Assembly (NCBI RefSeq): GCF_023541015.1
Contig: NZ_JALNPR010000004.1
Coordinates: forward strand, 248,001 to 312,000
Length of the DNA stretch: 64,000 nt
Origin: Marivivens donghaensis
GTDB lineage: Bacteria; Pseudomonadota; Alphaproteobacteria; Rhodobacterales; Rhodobacteraceae
Reading direction: 5' to 3'
This document shows positions 8,192-15,955 of the stretch, piece after piece. The notes under the pieces are model-generated. The model ran no database searches, had not been told where the DNA came from, and saw nothing but the letters and a program-made list of their open reading frames with translations. The position numbers were made by a program, and so were the translations under genes. Positions within the stretch are counted from its first letter, which is position 1. Every line of letters starts with the position of its first letter.

Positions 8192-8500
8192 ATGATGAAA
8201 ATGACAAAAATGACCCGATTGGTTTTTTCTATTATTGTGTCCTCAATGTTTCTTTCGGCTTGTCAGGACGTTGGCACATCTAAACTGCCAGCCCTCCCAG
8301 ATGTGACCCAAGATACCTGTGGTGGTGCTCAGTATGGCGGTCTGATCGGACGCGATGCGACGGTGCTTGAGGGTGTATTGATCCTGCGGCAGGTCCGCGT
8401 GTTGCGTCCAAATTCCATGATGACCATGGACTATCGTGCCGAGCGTCTGAATTTCCAAGTCGGCGAGGACGGCACGCTGGCACGGATTTTCTGCGGGTAG
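8192..8500 (+). CDS. I78-family peptidase inhibitor lipoprotein
   Basis: 102 residues. A lipoprotein signal ends in the lipobox LSAC (Cys24). The mature part carries the I78 inhibitor pattern: DTCGGAQYGGLIG, then VRVLRPNSMMTMDYRAERLNFQV and a final FCG, so the two Cys probably form the conserved disulphide. Family knowledge: small inhibitors of serine peptidases such as subtilisin-like enzymes, usually periplasmic or membrane-tethered. A monocistronic gene followed by a terminator. The start is uncertain among several close ATG codons (8192, 8195, 8201), with only a weak ribosome site. Confidence 0.8.
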   Translation: MMKMTKMTRLVFSIIVSSMFLSACQDVGTSKLPALPDVTQDTCGGAQYGGLIGRDATVLEGVLILRQVRVLRPNSMMTMDYRAERLNFQVGEDGTLARIFCG

Positions 8501-8520
8501 GCTTTGTGAAGAAACAGGAA

Positions 8521-8545
8521 ACCCCGCATCTTGGGGATGCGGGGT
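8521..8545 (+). terminator. Terminator hairpin behind the I78 lipoprotein gene
   Basis: A perfect 10-bp stem ACCCCGCATC / GATGCGGGGT with a 5-base loop, 20 bases behind the stop. The T tract is weak (CCTATTCTTC). Confidence 0.65.
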
Positions 8546-8741
8546 CCTATTCTTCGCAAGGTGTCCGACGCGGCGAACTGGGTGGGGGCTAAACATCGCC
8601 GCGCCGTAGCACTTTGCATAAGTTGGTTATGCGCAATGATTGCGGCGCGACTTTTGCCGGTCGAGGACCTTTGCGGGGTAATTTCTGGGCAACATCAAGG
8701 CATGCTTGATTTGTAACGAAATTGCAGCAAATCTCACCGTT

Positions 8742-9080
8742 ATGACGATACAAATACCTACGTCTTTTGCCGCGCAGCCGGAACAGGTTGCCTTCCACCG
8801 CACAGAGCTTGCGCCGATCCTCGGGTTATATGGTCGGTTCGTGGCAGCCGGTGAATGGCGGGACTATGGGCTGTCGTGCCTGCGTGAGGTCGCAATTTTC
8901 TCTGTTTTTCGGCGCACGGCAGAGCATCCACTGTATCGTATCGAAAAGCGACCAAAGCTACGTTTGAAGCAGGGCCAATACGCTGTCATTGGAGCCGAGG
9001 GGCAAGTGCTGAAACGCGGAAACGACCTAAAAGCCGTTTTGTCCGTGCTCGAACGGAAGTTGATACGAGCGGTTGATTGA
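8742..9080 (+). CDS. DUF2794 family protein
   Basis: 112 residues from the ATG at 8742; an upstream in-frame start at 8706 has no added support. The sequence fits the alphaproteobacterial DUF2794 family: LAPILGLYGRFVAAGEWRDY, then FSVFRRTAEHPLYRIEKRP and KLRLKQGQYAVIGAEGQVL, ending in a KAVLSVLERKL helix. Function unknown; no signal or membrane segment, so cytoplasmic. Its stop is immediately adjacent to that of the converging NlpC/P60 gene (0 bases between). Confidence 0.8.
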   Translation: MTIQIPTSFAAQPEQVAFHRTELAPILGLYGRFVAAGEWRDYGLSCLREVAIFSVFRRTAEHPLYRIEKRPKLRLKQGQYAVIGAEGQVLKRGNDLKAVLSVLERKLIRAVD

Positions 9081-9884
9081 CTACAGTCGTTTATGCGCGG
9101 TCACAGGTCCGATCCGTTCTAGCGCATCTTGGATCGGTTCATAGGCAACGGCCATGTGATGGGCGTTTGCGTGAATGATCCGTTGAGAGTCCGCGACTAG
9201 TGCCACGTGGCCCGGCCAGAAAAAGAGGTCGCCTTGTTGCGGGGCGTCATCGACCGAGTTTCCCATTGCGGCCTGTTGCTGGTCACTATCGGCAGGGCAG
9301 GGCAGCCCGCACAGCCGATGAGCCATTTGAACGAGGCCCGAACAATCAATGCCGTCCGCAGAGTTGCCACCCCATAGATAAGGTGTTCCGAGCAATCGCG
9401 TTGCAACGGCGACGGTGTCAGTTTCGTATTCGTCGCGGGGTCGCAAATGCGAAGCAGGGATATAACCGAAAGGGGTATGGGCAAACTCACCCACGAAGGT
9501 TTCAACTGGGACTTCCGCGCCCAAAGATAGACGGTGGAGATCCGTCGATTTCATATTTGCGTCACGATAGGCGTGAGTTGATCTCGTCACGATGCGATGT
9601 GTCGGTCGCCAAGTTTGGTTTAGCGCAGAGCTAAGGACGTAGCCGACGTAGCCGTCGAGGTCAGACCGAACGAACGACCAGCCGTGCAAATCCTCATATA
9701 CTGTGACCTTGGTGCCAGCCAAAAGTTGTCGATCCCGCTTGCCCCCTGGAATGTCCAAAAGGTCAACAACGGGACGCTGGACATAAGTGGTTTCACCATC
9801 GACGAACTCTGGCGCTTGGACAGTGCCAAGCAAATGGGACGCTGCCACGCGCTCATTCACGGCAGTCGTGCGGCGGTCTGACAT
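9081..9884 (-). CDS. NlpC/P60-family murein peptidase with SH3 domains
   Basis: 267 residues. The N-terminal 150 residues look like two bacterial SH3-type modules (LLAGTKVTVYEDLHGWSFVR; SLGAEVPVETF). The C-terminal NlpC/P60 domain has the complete triad: Cys181 in DGIDCSGLV, His226 in PGHVALV, and His238 in IIHANAHH. Family role: cleaves D-gamma-glutamyl-meso-diaminopimelate bonds in murein peptides, often of recycled fragments. No signal peptide is visible, which agrees with a cytoplasmic role on muropeptides. It follows the M17 aminopeptidase gene by one base, suggesting joint peptide breakdown. Confidence 0.88.
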   Translation of the reverse strand: MSDRRTTAVNERVAASHLLGTVQAPEFVDGETTYVQRPVVDLLDIPGGKRDRQLLAGTKVTVYEDLHGWSFVRSDLDGYVGYVLSSALNQTWRPTHRIVTRSTHAYRDANMKSTDLHRLSLGAEVPVETFVGEFAHTPFGYIPASHLRPRDEYETDTVAVATRLLGTPYLWGGNSADGIDCSGLVQMAHRLCGLPCPADSDQQQAAMGNSVDDAPQQGDLFFWPGHVALVADSQRIIHANAHHMAVAYEPIQDALERIGPVTAHKRL

Positions 9885-9885
9885 G

Positions 9886-11256
9886 TTAGAGGTCCAGAAT
9901 ATCGTTCAACGCATGTAGCAACGCCCGCGCGCCTTGGCCTGCGCCGCCTTTGGGCCGTCCAGGGGCTGCGATTGGTTGCCATCCATAGATGTCGAAATGC
10001 ATGTAGGCTGGACTTGCAAAACGACGAAGGAACAATGCCGCTGTGATCGATCCGGCCATGCCGCCCGAGGGGGCGTTGTCCAAATCTGCGATCGCTGGCT
10101 CAATTAGCGCCTCATATGGCGCATGGAATGGCATCCGCCAGACGGGATCAAACAGTGCCTTACCACCACGCGTTAGCGCGTCCGCCGCAGCATCGTCATC
10201 GGTGTAGAACGGTGCCAAGTCTGGACCAACAGCGACCCGAGCGGCACCAGTGAGTGTGGCCATGGACACAAGGAAATCGGGTTCATCTTCTGCCGCAAAT
10301 GCGAGCGCATCGGCCAAGACCAATCGACCTTCAGCGTCGGTGTTGTTTATCTCAACGCTAAGCCCTTTGCGGCTTGGCAAGACGTCTTGTGGGCGGAATG
10401 CATTGCCGGCGACCGAGTTCTCAACGGCGGGGATCAGGACCCGTAGCTGCAGCGGCAAATTGAGCGACATGATCATATACGCGAGGCCCAGCACGGTTGC
10501 CGCGCCGCCCATATCCTTTTTCATCAATCCCATGGATGCAGAGGGTTTGATGTCGAGGCCGCCCGTGTCAAAGCAGACCCCTTTACCGACGAGAGTTAAA
10601 CGGGGTCCTTTTGTGCCCCAATTCATCTCGATCAACCGTGGTGCACGAGGCGAGGCTCGTCCAACGGCATGGATCAGTGGGAAATTCTCGGTCAGTAGAT
10701 CGTCTCCGACGACGGACTGGACGCGCGCGCCGAATTTCTGAGCGAGATCGCGTGTGGCTTGCTCCAATTCCTCTGGGCCCATGTCACTCGCTGGCGTGTT
10801 GATGAGGTCGCGGGTGAGGTATTCAGCGTTCACAAACGCGGCTAGTTTTTCGCCATTAATCGCTTCATTGGGGGCGAGAAGCGCCGGCATTTCGGATTGG
10901 GTCCGGTAGCGGCTGAACCTGTAAGCCTCGAGTTCCCACGCTAGTGCGGCTTCAAAAAGATCGTCTCCTTCGAGGCCTTCTAGTTTGTAAGTGCCTTTGG
11001 GGAGTTTGGCCGCAGCGGCGCCGACGATGAAACGCTGTCTGATCTTCGCTTTTTCATCGCCCGCGCCGAGGAGTGCGAGGCTGACTTCACCGTGTTCGTT
11101 CGGGACGATGACGGCTTGACCAGCGCCTCCATTGAACCCGTGCTGAGTTGCCCAGCTGAGGGCGACTGGCGACAGGTTGGCAGAAAAACTTGCCCAACTT
11201 TCTGGCGATACCACCCATGTGGGAATTGGGTGAGCGTCATTTCGCGAGGTGGTCAA
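9886..11256 (-). CDS. M17 leucyl aminopeptidase family protein
   Basis: 456 residues. The M17 signature NTDAEGRLVLADAL and the upstream metal-site stretches (GKGVCFDTGGLDIKPS, MKKDMGGAA) are intact, so it should be an active two-metal aminopeptidase. It removes N-terminal residues from peptides in the cytoplasm. It is shorter than canonical PepA (about 500) and has the divergent N-terminal domain common in a second alphaproteobacterial M17 paralogue, so I do not assign pepA. First gene of a two-gene unit with the NlpC/P60 peptidase. Confidence 0.88.
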   Translation of the reverse strand: MTTSRNDAHPIPTWVVSPESWASFSANLSPVALSWATQHGFNGGAGQAVIVPNEHGEVSLALLGAGDEKAKIRQRFIVGAAAAKLPKGTYKLEGLEGDDLFEAALAWELEAYRFSRYRTQSEMPALLAPNEAINGEKLAAFVNAEYLTRDLINTPASDMGPEELEQATRDLAQKFGARVQSVVGDDLLTENFPLIHAVGRASPRAPRLIEMNWGTKGPRLTLVGKGVCFDTGGLDIKPSASMGLMKKDMGGAATVLGLAYMIMSLNLPLQLRVLIPAVENSVAGNAFRPQDVLPSRKGLSVEINNTDAEGRLVLADALAFAAEDEPDFLVSMATLTGAARVAVGPDLAPFYTDDDAAADALTRGGKALFDPVWRMPFHAPYEALIEPAIADLDNAPSGGMAGSITAALFLRRFASPAYMHFDIYGWQPIAAPGRPKGGAGQGARALLHALNDILDL

Positions 11257-11305
11257 GATGCATCTCCTAAAATTTTAGATGACATTATCTGAGTCCGTTG
11301 CGGTA

Positions 11306-11734
11306 TCAAGGCTGCTTTGGTCCCATGACCTCTCCAAATATGCTGTGTGCTGCAAATTGGACAGCTCGTTCCAGCCGCGCGATGACGGCGCTGAGTGCTA
11401 TTAAATCTGGCCGACGTGCGCATTCTGCAATGTGACCTGCGATCAAAGCGGCGTCCCCAAGTCCGATTTCTGTGAGACTTTTAGCTAAAACGTTTGCTAG
11501 GTCCGGCAAGGCCGCAAAGGCACCCGCCCTATGAAATTTTTCAATGGAAACAAGGAGCCGATCCAGATGCTCAAAGGTTTCGATCAACTTGGCTTCGGCT
11601 TCTTCATCGTCGCAATCCTGCAAGATGCGATCGAGGGTTAAGCTAACAGAGAAACATTGGTGTCGTGGCACAAGACGGACAACGCGCTGTGACCTCGGCA
11701 TGGCATCAAGCCTATATGAAAACGGATCTTGCAT
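11306..11734 (-). CDS. Hypothetical helical protein
   Basis: 142 residues, no signal peptide or membrane helix. Almost wholly alpha-helical in appearance (LTLDRILQDC, EEAEAKLIETFEHLDRLLVSIEKF, LPDLANVLAKSLTEIGL, IALSAVIARLERAVQFAAHS), perhaps a four-helix bundle. The layout faintly recalls Hpt-like modules, but there is no phosphorylatable His in the right place. I do not recognise a family. It is upstream of the M17 gene on the same strand (49 bases to its start) and divergent from carbonic anhydrase. Confidence 0.6.
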   Translation of the reverse strand: MQDPFSYRLDAMPRSQRVVRLVPRHQCFSVSLTLDRILQDCDDEEAEAKLIETFEHLDRLLVSIEKFHRAGAFAALPDLANVLAKSLTEIGLGDAALIAGHIAECARRPDLIALSAVIARLERAVQFAAHSIFGEVMGPKQP

Positions 11735-11846
11735 GGGTTGGGTTTACCCAGAGGCGATTGGCAACTGGTTTACAGCAGAATGAAAAATGTCTCGAAATTC
11801 GGGAAAATGCCGCCTATTTGTGAAACCGTTCAGAAAGGGAGAAAAG

Positions 11847-12494
11847 ATGGAATTCGTTCGACCACTGCCGGATTACTTGGTGCGCCGCTACCAAGGTTGG
11901 AAAGCGACCTCGTATACCGAAAACCGTGCGTGGTATCGGCGACTGGCTGATGAAGGGCAACGCCCGAGAGCCATGGTCATCTCGTGCTGTGACAGCCGCG
12001 TTCATGTGACGTCGATCTTTGGTGCAGATTCGGGCGAGTTCTTTATCCACCGCAACATCGCAAACCTTGTCCCGCCGTATAATCCCGATGGCGATCACCA
12101 CGGCACGTCTGCCGCGGTCGAATATGCTGTGACAACGCTAAAAGTCGCGCATGTGATCGTTTTGGGTCACTCTCAATGCGGTGGCGTGGCTGGATGCGAG
12201 GCGATGTGCATGGGGCATGCGCCAGAGCTTGAAGACAAAACCTCCTTCGTGGGTACATGGCTCAACCTGTTGCGCCCTGGCTTTGAGCGTGTTCGCGAAC
12301 TGCCAGACGAAGATCGTACGACCGCACTGGAGAAAGAGGCCGTTCTGGTCAGTTTGGAAAACCTCGCGACCTTCCCGTTTGTGAAAAAGGCTCTCGATGA
12401 CGATATGCTGACGTTGCACGGACTTTGGAACAATATCGGCGACGGCACGTTGGATGCCTACGACCCCGTGTCGAAGAAATTCGTAGCTGTTTAA
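11847..12494 (+). CDS. Beta-class carbonic anhydrase
   Basis: 215 residues from the ATG at 11847 behind AAAGGGAGAAAAG; the upstream in-frame ATG at 11787 would add 20 poorly conserved residues. Zinc and active-site residues are visible: C47, D49 and R51 in CCDSR, and H108 and C111 in GHSQCGG. Reaction: CO2 + H2O to bicarbonate and H+ in the cytoplasm, supplying bicarbonate for carboxylases (accD is at 44463). Single gene with a strong terminator. Confidence 0.92.
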   Translation: MEFVRPLPDYLVRRYQGWKATSYTENRAWYRRLADEGQRPRAMVISCCDSRVHVTSIFGADSGEFFIHRNIANLVPPYNPDGDHHGTSAAVEYAVTTLKVAHVIVLGHSQCGGVAGCEAMCMGHAPELEDKTSFVGTWLNLLRPGFERVRELPDEDRTTALEKEAVLVSLENLATFPFVKKALDDDMLTLHGLWNNIGDGTLDAYDPVSKKFVAV

Positions 12495-12496
12495 TG

Positions 12497-12523
12497 AAAA
12501 AGGCGACCCTAGGGTCGCCTTTT
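12497..12523. terminator. Bidirectional terminator: carbonic anhydrase and minus-strand small ORF
   Basis: A near-perfect palindrome, AAAAAGGCGACCC-TA-GGGTCGCCTTTT, with T runs on both strands. It ends the carbonic anhydrase transcript and, read leftwards, would end a transcript containing the small ORF at 12544-12654. Confidence 0.85.
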
Positions 12524-12543
12524 CTACGTCAGGGGAAATTCCC

Positions 12544-12654
12544 TTAAATAGCGGTAACGCCCCGCAGTACGACAGGCCGTGACGCAATCAATTTGCGGTA
12601 TCTGGCAAGCAATGCCGCACGGCGACGTTGGCGAGCTTTCATCACAAGTGACAT
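12544..12654 (-). CDS. Possible small basic protein (36 residues)
   Basis: An ORF too short for standard calling. The ATG at 12654 has AGGA eight bases upstream; an in-frame ATG at 12663 directly abuts the AGG and would give 39 residues. The peptide is strongly basic (KARQRRRAALLARYRK in the first half) and then neutral-hydrophobic. It has no cysteines or signal peptide. I do not recognise the family; the size and charge recall the small Arg-rich stress proteins found next to sRNAs in Rhodobacter, but the DUF1127 motif is not present. The downstream bidirectional terminator and upstream hairpins support a transcript. Confidence 0.45.
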   Translation of the reverse strand: MSLVMKARQRRRAALLARYRKLIASRPVVLRGVTAI

Positions 12655-12737
12655 TGTTTTCATCCTGTGTTGTGGATCAGTGATCCGTTGTGAGTGGTGG
12701 CTGCGGCCCGAGTAGGGCTTTGGCGGGGTGCTTCACA

Positions 12738-12912
12738 TCCGGCAACAAGCGAGGATTGGGACACGCTTGCCACCGGACAGAAGAAGGTTCGTCTTGACTG
12801 AGGCGGTCATTGGTTGGGACATGCTCGCCTCAGGGTTAATCTACCTCAGGATGTTTAATAAATTCATCTGCGCGTAGGGGTGGCTGAGTGAGGGACGTGG
12901 GTAGGGCCACCC
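12738..12912 (-). ncRNA. Three consecutive hairpins, possible structured leader or small RNA
   Basis: Hairpin A 12738-12777: 5-bp outer stem (TCCGG/CCGGA), a 3x3 internal loop, 6-bp inner stem (CAAGCG/CGCTTG), 12-base loop. Hairpin B 12798-12833: 8-bp outer stem (CTGAGGCG/CGCCTCAG), a 2x2 internal loop, 3-bp inner stem, 10-base loop. Hairpin C 12878-12912: 7-bp stem (GGGTGGC/GCCACCC), 21-base loop. All three loops contain GGGAC on the plus strand, that is GUCCC on the minus strand; A and B share TTGGGAC. The minus strand is favoured because the small ORF and a terminator follow on it, but the strand is not proven. Confidence 0.45.
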
Positions 12913-13021
12913 TATTCAATTGTAGGGGGTGTTTGCCGGATCGGGGCAGAGAACGTTCGTTCTTATTCTGTCCGAGAGATCAGGGTCTTAGCTGACGGCA
13001 CATCCGATTCGATCTGAAACG

Positions 13022-13049
13022 AAAAAAGGCCGACCCAAGGGGCCGGCCT
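13022..13049 (-). terminator. asd terminator
   Basis: Stem 13027-13049: AGGCCG/CGGCCT plus CCC/GGG with one wobble pair and a 3-base loop, followed on the minus strand by a run of six T. It lies 24 bases behind the asd stop. Confidence 0.82.
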
Positions 13050-13072
13050 CTCTTTTTGATATAGCGTGGCGC

Positions 13073-14095
13073 TTAGCCTTTTTTCAGGCATCGCTGACCT
13101 AGGACTTCTGCGATCTGAACAGCGTTCAGCGCGGCACCTTTGCGAAGGTTGTCCGAGACGCACCAGAAGTTGATGCCGTTCTCAACGGTAACGTCCTGAC
13201 GGATGCGGGAAATGAAGGTCGCATAGTCGCCAACGCATTCGATCGGAGTGACATAGCCGCCAGCTTCACGCTTATCGACAACCATGATGCCCGGAGCTTC
13301 GCGCAGGATGTCAGTCGCTTCTTCCCAATCGAGGAATTCTTCGAACTCAACGTTGATCGATTCCGAGTGACCGACAAACACAGGAACGCGCACGCAGGTC
13401 GCAGTCAGTTTGATGTTTTTGTCGAGGATCTTTTTGGTCTCGGTGACCATTTTCCACTCTTCTTTCGTGTCACCCGAGTCGAGGAACACGTCGATGTGTG
13501 GGATCACGTTGAACGCGATTTGCTTCGGGTAAACCGACGGAGCGACCTCTTGACCCGGGACATACATGCCCTTGGTCTGGTCCCAAAGCTCGTCAATTGC
13601 CTCTTTGCCTGTGCCCGATACCGACTGGTATGTCGAAACAACAACGCGTTTGATCTTAGCGCGGTCGTGCAGTGGCTTCAGAGCGACAACCATCTGCGCG
13701 GTAGAGCAGTTCGGGTTCGCAATGATGTTTTTCTTTGTGTAGCCAACGACATCGTCAGCGTTCACTTCGGGAACGATCAACGGAACGTCCGGATCGTAGC
13801 GGTAAAGCGAGGAGTTATCGATGACAACGCAACCCGATGCTGCCGCTTTGGGGGCATAGATTTTGGTCGCGTCAGAACCGATTGCAAACAGTGCAATGTC
13901 CCAACCTGCGAAATCAAATGTGTCGAGGTCTTGGGTCTTAAGGGTCTTGTCGCCAAAGCTCACTTCGGTGCCCAGCGAACGACGGCTGGCCAGAGCGGCG
14001 ATTTCATCAACTGGAAACTCGCGTTCAGCGAGGATATTGAGCATTTCGCGACCCACGTTGCCCGTGGCGCCAACGACGACGACTTTATAGCCCAT
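13073..14095 (-). CDS. asd: Aspartate-semialdehyde dehydrogenase
   Basis: 340 residues. N-terminal NADP site GATGNVGREML; catalytic Cys130 in NPNCSTAQM; the substrate-binding region VSTYQSVSGTGKEA and C-terminal RIRQDVTVENGINFW are typical. Reaction: aspartyl-4-phosphate to aspartate semialdehyde, the branch point to lysine/diaminopimelate, threonine and methionine. Last gene on the minus strand of the hemN-acetyltransferase-MFS series; the 75-base gap before it probably contains its own promoter. Confidence 0.95.
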   Translation of the reverse strand: MGYKVVVVGATGNVGREMLNILAEREFPVDEIAALASRRSLGTEVSFGDKTLKTQDLDTFDFAGWDIALFAIGSDATKIYAPKAAASGCVVIDNSSLYRYDPDVPLIVPEVNADDVVGYTKKNIIANPNCSTAQMVVALKPLHDRAKIKRVVVSTYQSVSGTGKEAIDELWDQTKGMYVPGQEVAPSVYPKQIAFNVIPHIDVFLDSGDTKEEWKMVTETKKILDKNIKLTATCVRVPVFVGHSESINVEFEEFLDWEEATDILREAPGIMVVDKREAGGYVTPIECVGDYATFISRIRQDVTVENGINFWCVSDNLRKGAALNAVQIAEVLGQRCLKKG

Positions 14096-14170
14096 TGGCT
14101 TCTCCTTGGTTTAACCAGTGGGGCGTATAGCTGCAAAGGGGGCTAAGTGGAAGAGGCCGATAAAGCCGCA

Positions 14171-15349
14171 CTAGTCCTTTGTGTCTTTTGACCAGAGATA
14201 AACGATCAAACCTGCTGCCAAAAGGGCGGCGAAAAAGGCGAAAAGCCTGCTGTAGGATTCGGCGGCTGTCACCGTGCCGCTCCAAAGTGCGGCGGTGAGT
14301 GGCTTTGCCGAGGTTTGAATGAGGCCGACCGCGCCGATAGAGCACAGGTTCATAAGCGTTACCCCGCGGCCAACGAGGTGCGGGGGAAGGAACCCGCGTC
14401 CATGCGCCATGATCATTGGGTAAGACGCGCCAAAGAAGCCAATTGTCGACAAAAGGATGGTAGCGCTGAGTAGACCTTGGTCAGGCCATATAGCGAGGGC
14501 GACACAGGCCAGCATCCCCATAAAGTTCCCGACCCAAACAATCCATTTCCGTGTGCCAAATACGCGATCCAATGGACCGTAGGCAAAGCTACCCACGATC
14601 ATTGCGATGGCCATAAAGAAGGTCACGTTTCCTATGACTCCTCCGTCGACGTTGAAAACCGATTGCAGATAGGGGCCGGACCATAGGCCGCGCAACGCCG
14701 CAGATGGCACATAGATCACCATCAGGAACAATAAGATCGGCCAGAGTGCTGGGATTTTCAGAACATCCATCACGCTTCCTTTTTGGCTGTGCGTGACGCG
14801 TTCTGGGTTTTCGACAACTACGACGATCAGGCCCGCGATGGAGAGCGTCAGTGCCGCTAGCCCCAGTACCGTAGGCCGCCAGCCGAATGCCTCAATAGCC
14901 CAAGCAAGTGGCGCTGAGCTCATGATATTCCCGAGCGATCCTAGCCCCACCATCATCGCGGCAAGTGAGGCGAACGCGGCGGGCGAATAGGTGCGGGCAA
15001 AGATATAGTATGAGGCCATCAGGACTGGAGCGCAGCCGATCCCGATGAGGCCCATCGCAACCGTGATGTGCCACGGCGCGGTCGCCATTGAAAACAACGC
15101 GGCGCCCCCAGCACCTCCAACTGCAAACACGACAGCGGCAGTCAGTTTTGGTCCAATACGGTCGAGAGCTTCGCCGATTGGGATCTGCATTGCTGCAAAT
15201 GTCAGAAACCAAACACCAGACGCTGTGGCGAGCTGCTCGACGGTTGCGCCAGTTTCGGCGGTTAAGGTCGGCGCCAGAACGGCCATGAAAGCTCTGAAGA
15301 ACTGGCTCATTCCGTAGGCCAAAATCAGGACGATGATGCCGAGACGCAT
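14171..15349 (-). CDS. MFS transporter
   Basis: 392 residues with about 12 hydrophobic segments. Helix 1 GIIVLILAYGMSQFFRAF and the loop 2-3 stretch GEALDRIGPKLT match the major facilitator pattern. Substrate unknown. Its start follows the stop of the acetyltransferase gene by only 2 bases, so the two are probably co-transcribed. Nothing in the sequence fixes the transported molecule. Confidence 0.82.
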   Translation of the reverse strand: MRLGIIVLILAYGMSQFFRAFMAVLAPTLTAETGATVEQLATASGVWFLTFAAMQIPIGEALDRIGPKLTAAVVFAVGGAGGAALFSMATAPWHITVAMGLIGIGCAPVLMASYYIFARTYSPAAFASLAAMMVGLGSLGNIMSSAPLAWAIEAFGWRPTVLGLAALTLSIAGLIVVVVENPERVTHSQKGSVMDVLKIPALWPILLFLMVIYVPSAALRGLWSGPYLQSVFNVDGGVIGNVTFFMAIAMIVGSFAYGPLDRVFGTRKWIVWVGNFMGMLACVALAIWPDQGLLSATILLSTIGFFGASYPMIMAHGRGFLPPHLVGRGVTLMNLCSIGAVGLIQTSAKPLTAALWSGTVTAAESYSRLFAFFAALLAAGLIVYLWSKDTKD

Positions 15350-15351
15350 TT

Positions 15352-15900
15352 TTAGCTGTTTCCCGACGGCAAAGCCGCGTTCCAGTCAGCCTGTGAGACT
15401 GTGTAGCATTTCCATGGTTGAACAGCGCCGCCACCCAAAGAGAGGTCAGCATCATAACGCCACTTCGCACCGATTTTCACGCTCGCTTTTTGGGAGCGGA
15501 TATTTGACGGAGCGATATGCAACCAAACTTCGTCGAAGGTTTCGAAAGCATATTCCAGCATCAGCCGCTTGAACGCCCGATTGGTTGCGCCACCCCAATA
15601 TTTGCAGTCGATAAAGGTATAGCCGATGGAAATGCTGCTAGGCACATCGGGGGCGGGATAGTAACGAGAACAGCCAATGACCTCCCCTTCTTCTGTGCGG
15701 AGACTGACCGTTTCCTTGCTCGCCAGAAGGCTATCGAAATACGGATCAAAGACCTCGCGCTTGTAGCGGTCGCTGGCGGGGTGCCCTGCCCAAGTCACAG
15801 GATCCGACGCAGCATGGTAGAGGGCATTGCGATCAGCTTCGGTCATCGGGGAAATAGAATAACCGTAGCCAGAACGGATAGGTTGTGGATCAAATGCCAT
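15352..15900 (-). CDS. GNAT acetyltransferase, RimJ/RimL type
   Basis: 182 residues. GNAT fold of the RimJ/RimL kind: EGEVIGCSRYYPAPDVPSSISIGYTFID (beta 4), GGATNRAFKRLMLEYAFETFDEVWL (acetyl-CoA pyrophosphate site and helix) and NIRSQKASVKIGAKWRYDADL. These enzymes acetylate amino groups of proteins, amino acids or antibiotics; the substrate here is unknown. The GAGG ribosome site and start codon lie inside the 3' arm of a long palindrome (15899-15934), which could restrict translation. Between hemN and the MFS gene on the same strand. Confidence 0.82.
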   Translation of the reverse strand: MAFDPQPIRSGYGYSISPMTEADRNALYHAASDPVTWAGHPASDRYKREVFDPYFDSLLASKETVSLRTEEGEVIGCSRYYPAPDVPSSISIGYTFIDCKYWGGATNRAFKRLMLEYAFETFDEVWLHIAPSNIRSQKASVKIGAKWRYDADLSLGGGAVQPWKCYTVSQADWNAALPSGNS

Positions 15901-15934
15901 GATGTCCTCAATTTGATCAAATCAAGGACATCAT
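15899..15934 (-). promoter_or_regulatory. 36-bp palindrome covering ribosome site and start codon of the acetyltransferase
   Basis: Outer arms ATGATGTCCT (15899-15908) and AGGACATCAT (15925-15934) are perfect inverted repeats; the centre ATTTGATCAAAT (15911-15922) is itself a perfect palindrome; only two CA dinucleotides break the symmetry. In the minus-strand RNA the second arm (5' AGGACATCAT) holds most of the ribosome site and runs into the start codon. It has no T tract, so a plain terminator for hemN is less likely. Confidence 0.55.
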
Positions 15935-15955
15935 TAGCTGGCAAAATCGAACAGG

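Larger units (their letters stand above)
12524..13021. other. 500-base stretch without conventional gene
   Basis: Besides the small ORF (12544-12654) and the three hairpins (12738-12912), it holds a short hairpin GGATC-AGT-GATCC at 12674-12686 and a -10-like TACAAT on the minus strand near 12930. It also has an AGAACGTTCGTTCT stretch around 12950-12963 that resembles nothing I can assign. No larger ORF with coding character is present. Confidence 0.5.

Noticed and set aside
15911-15922. Possible FNR box in the hemN-acetyltransferase gap
   Set aside because: The half-sites TTGAT and ATCAA are 3 bases apart, not 4, and it is downstream of hemN; kept only as part of the palindrome finding.
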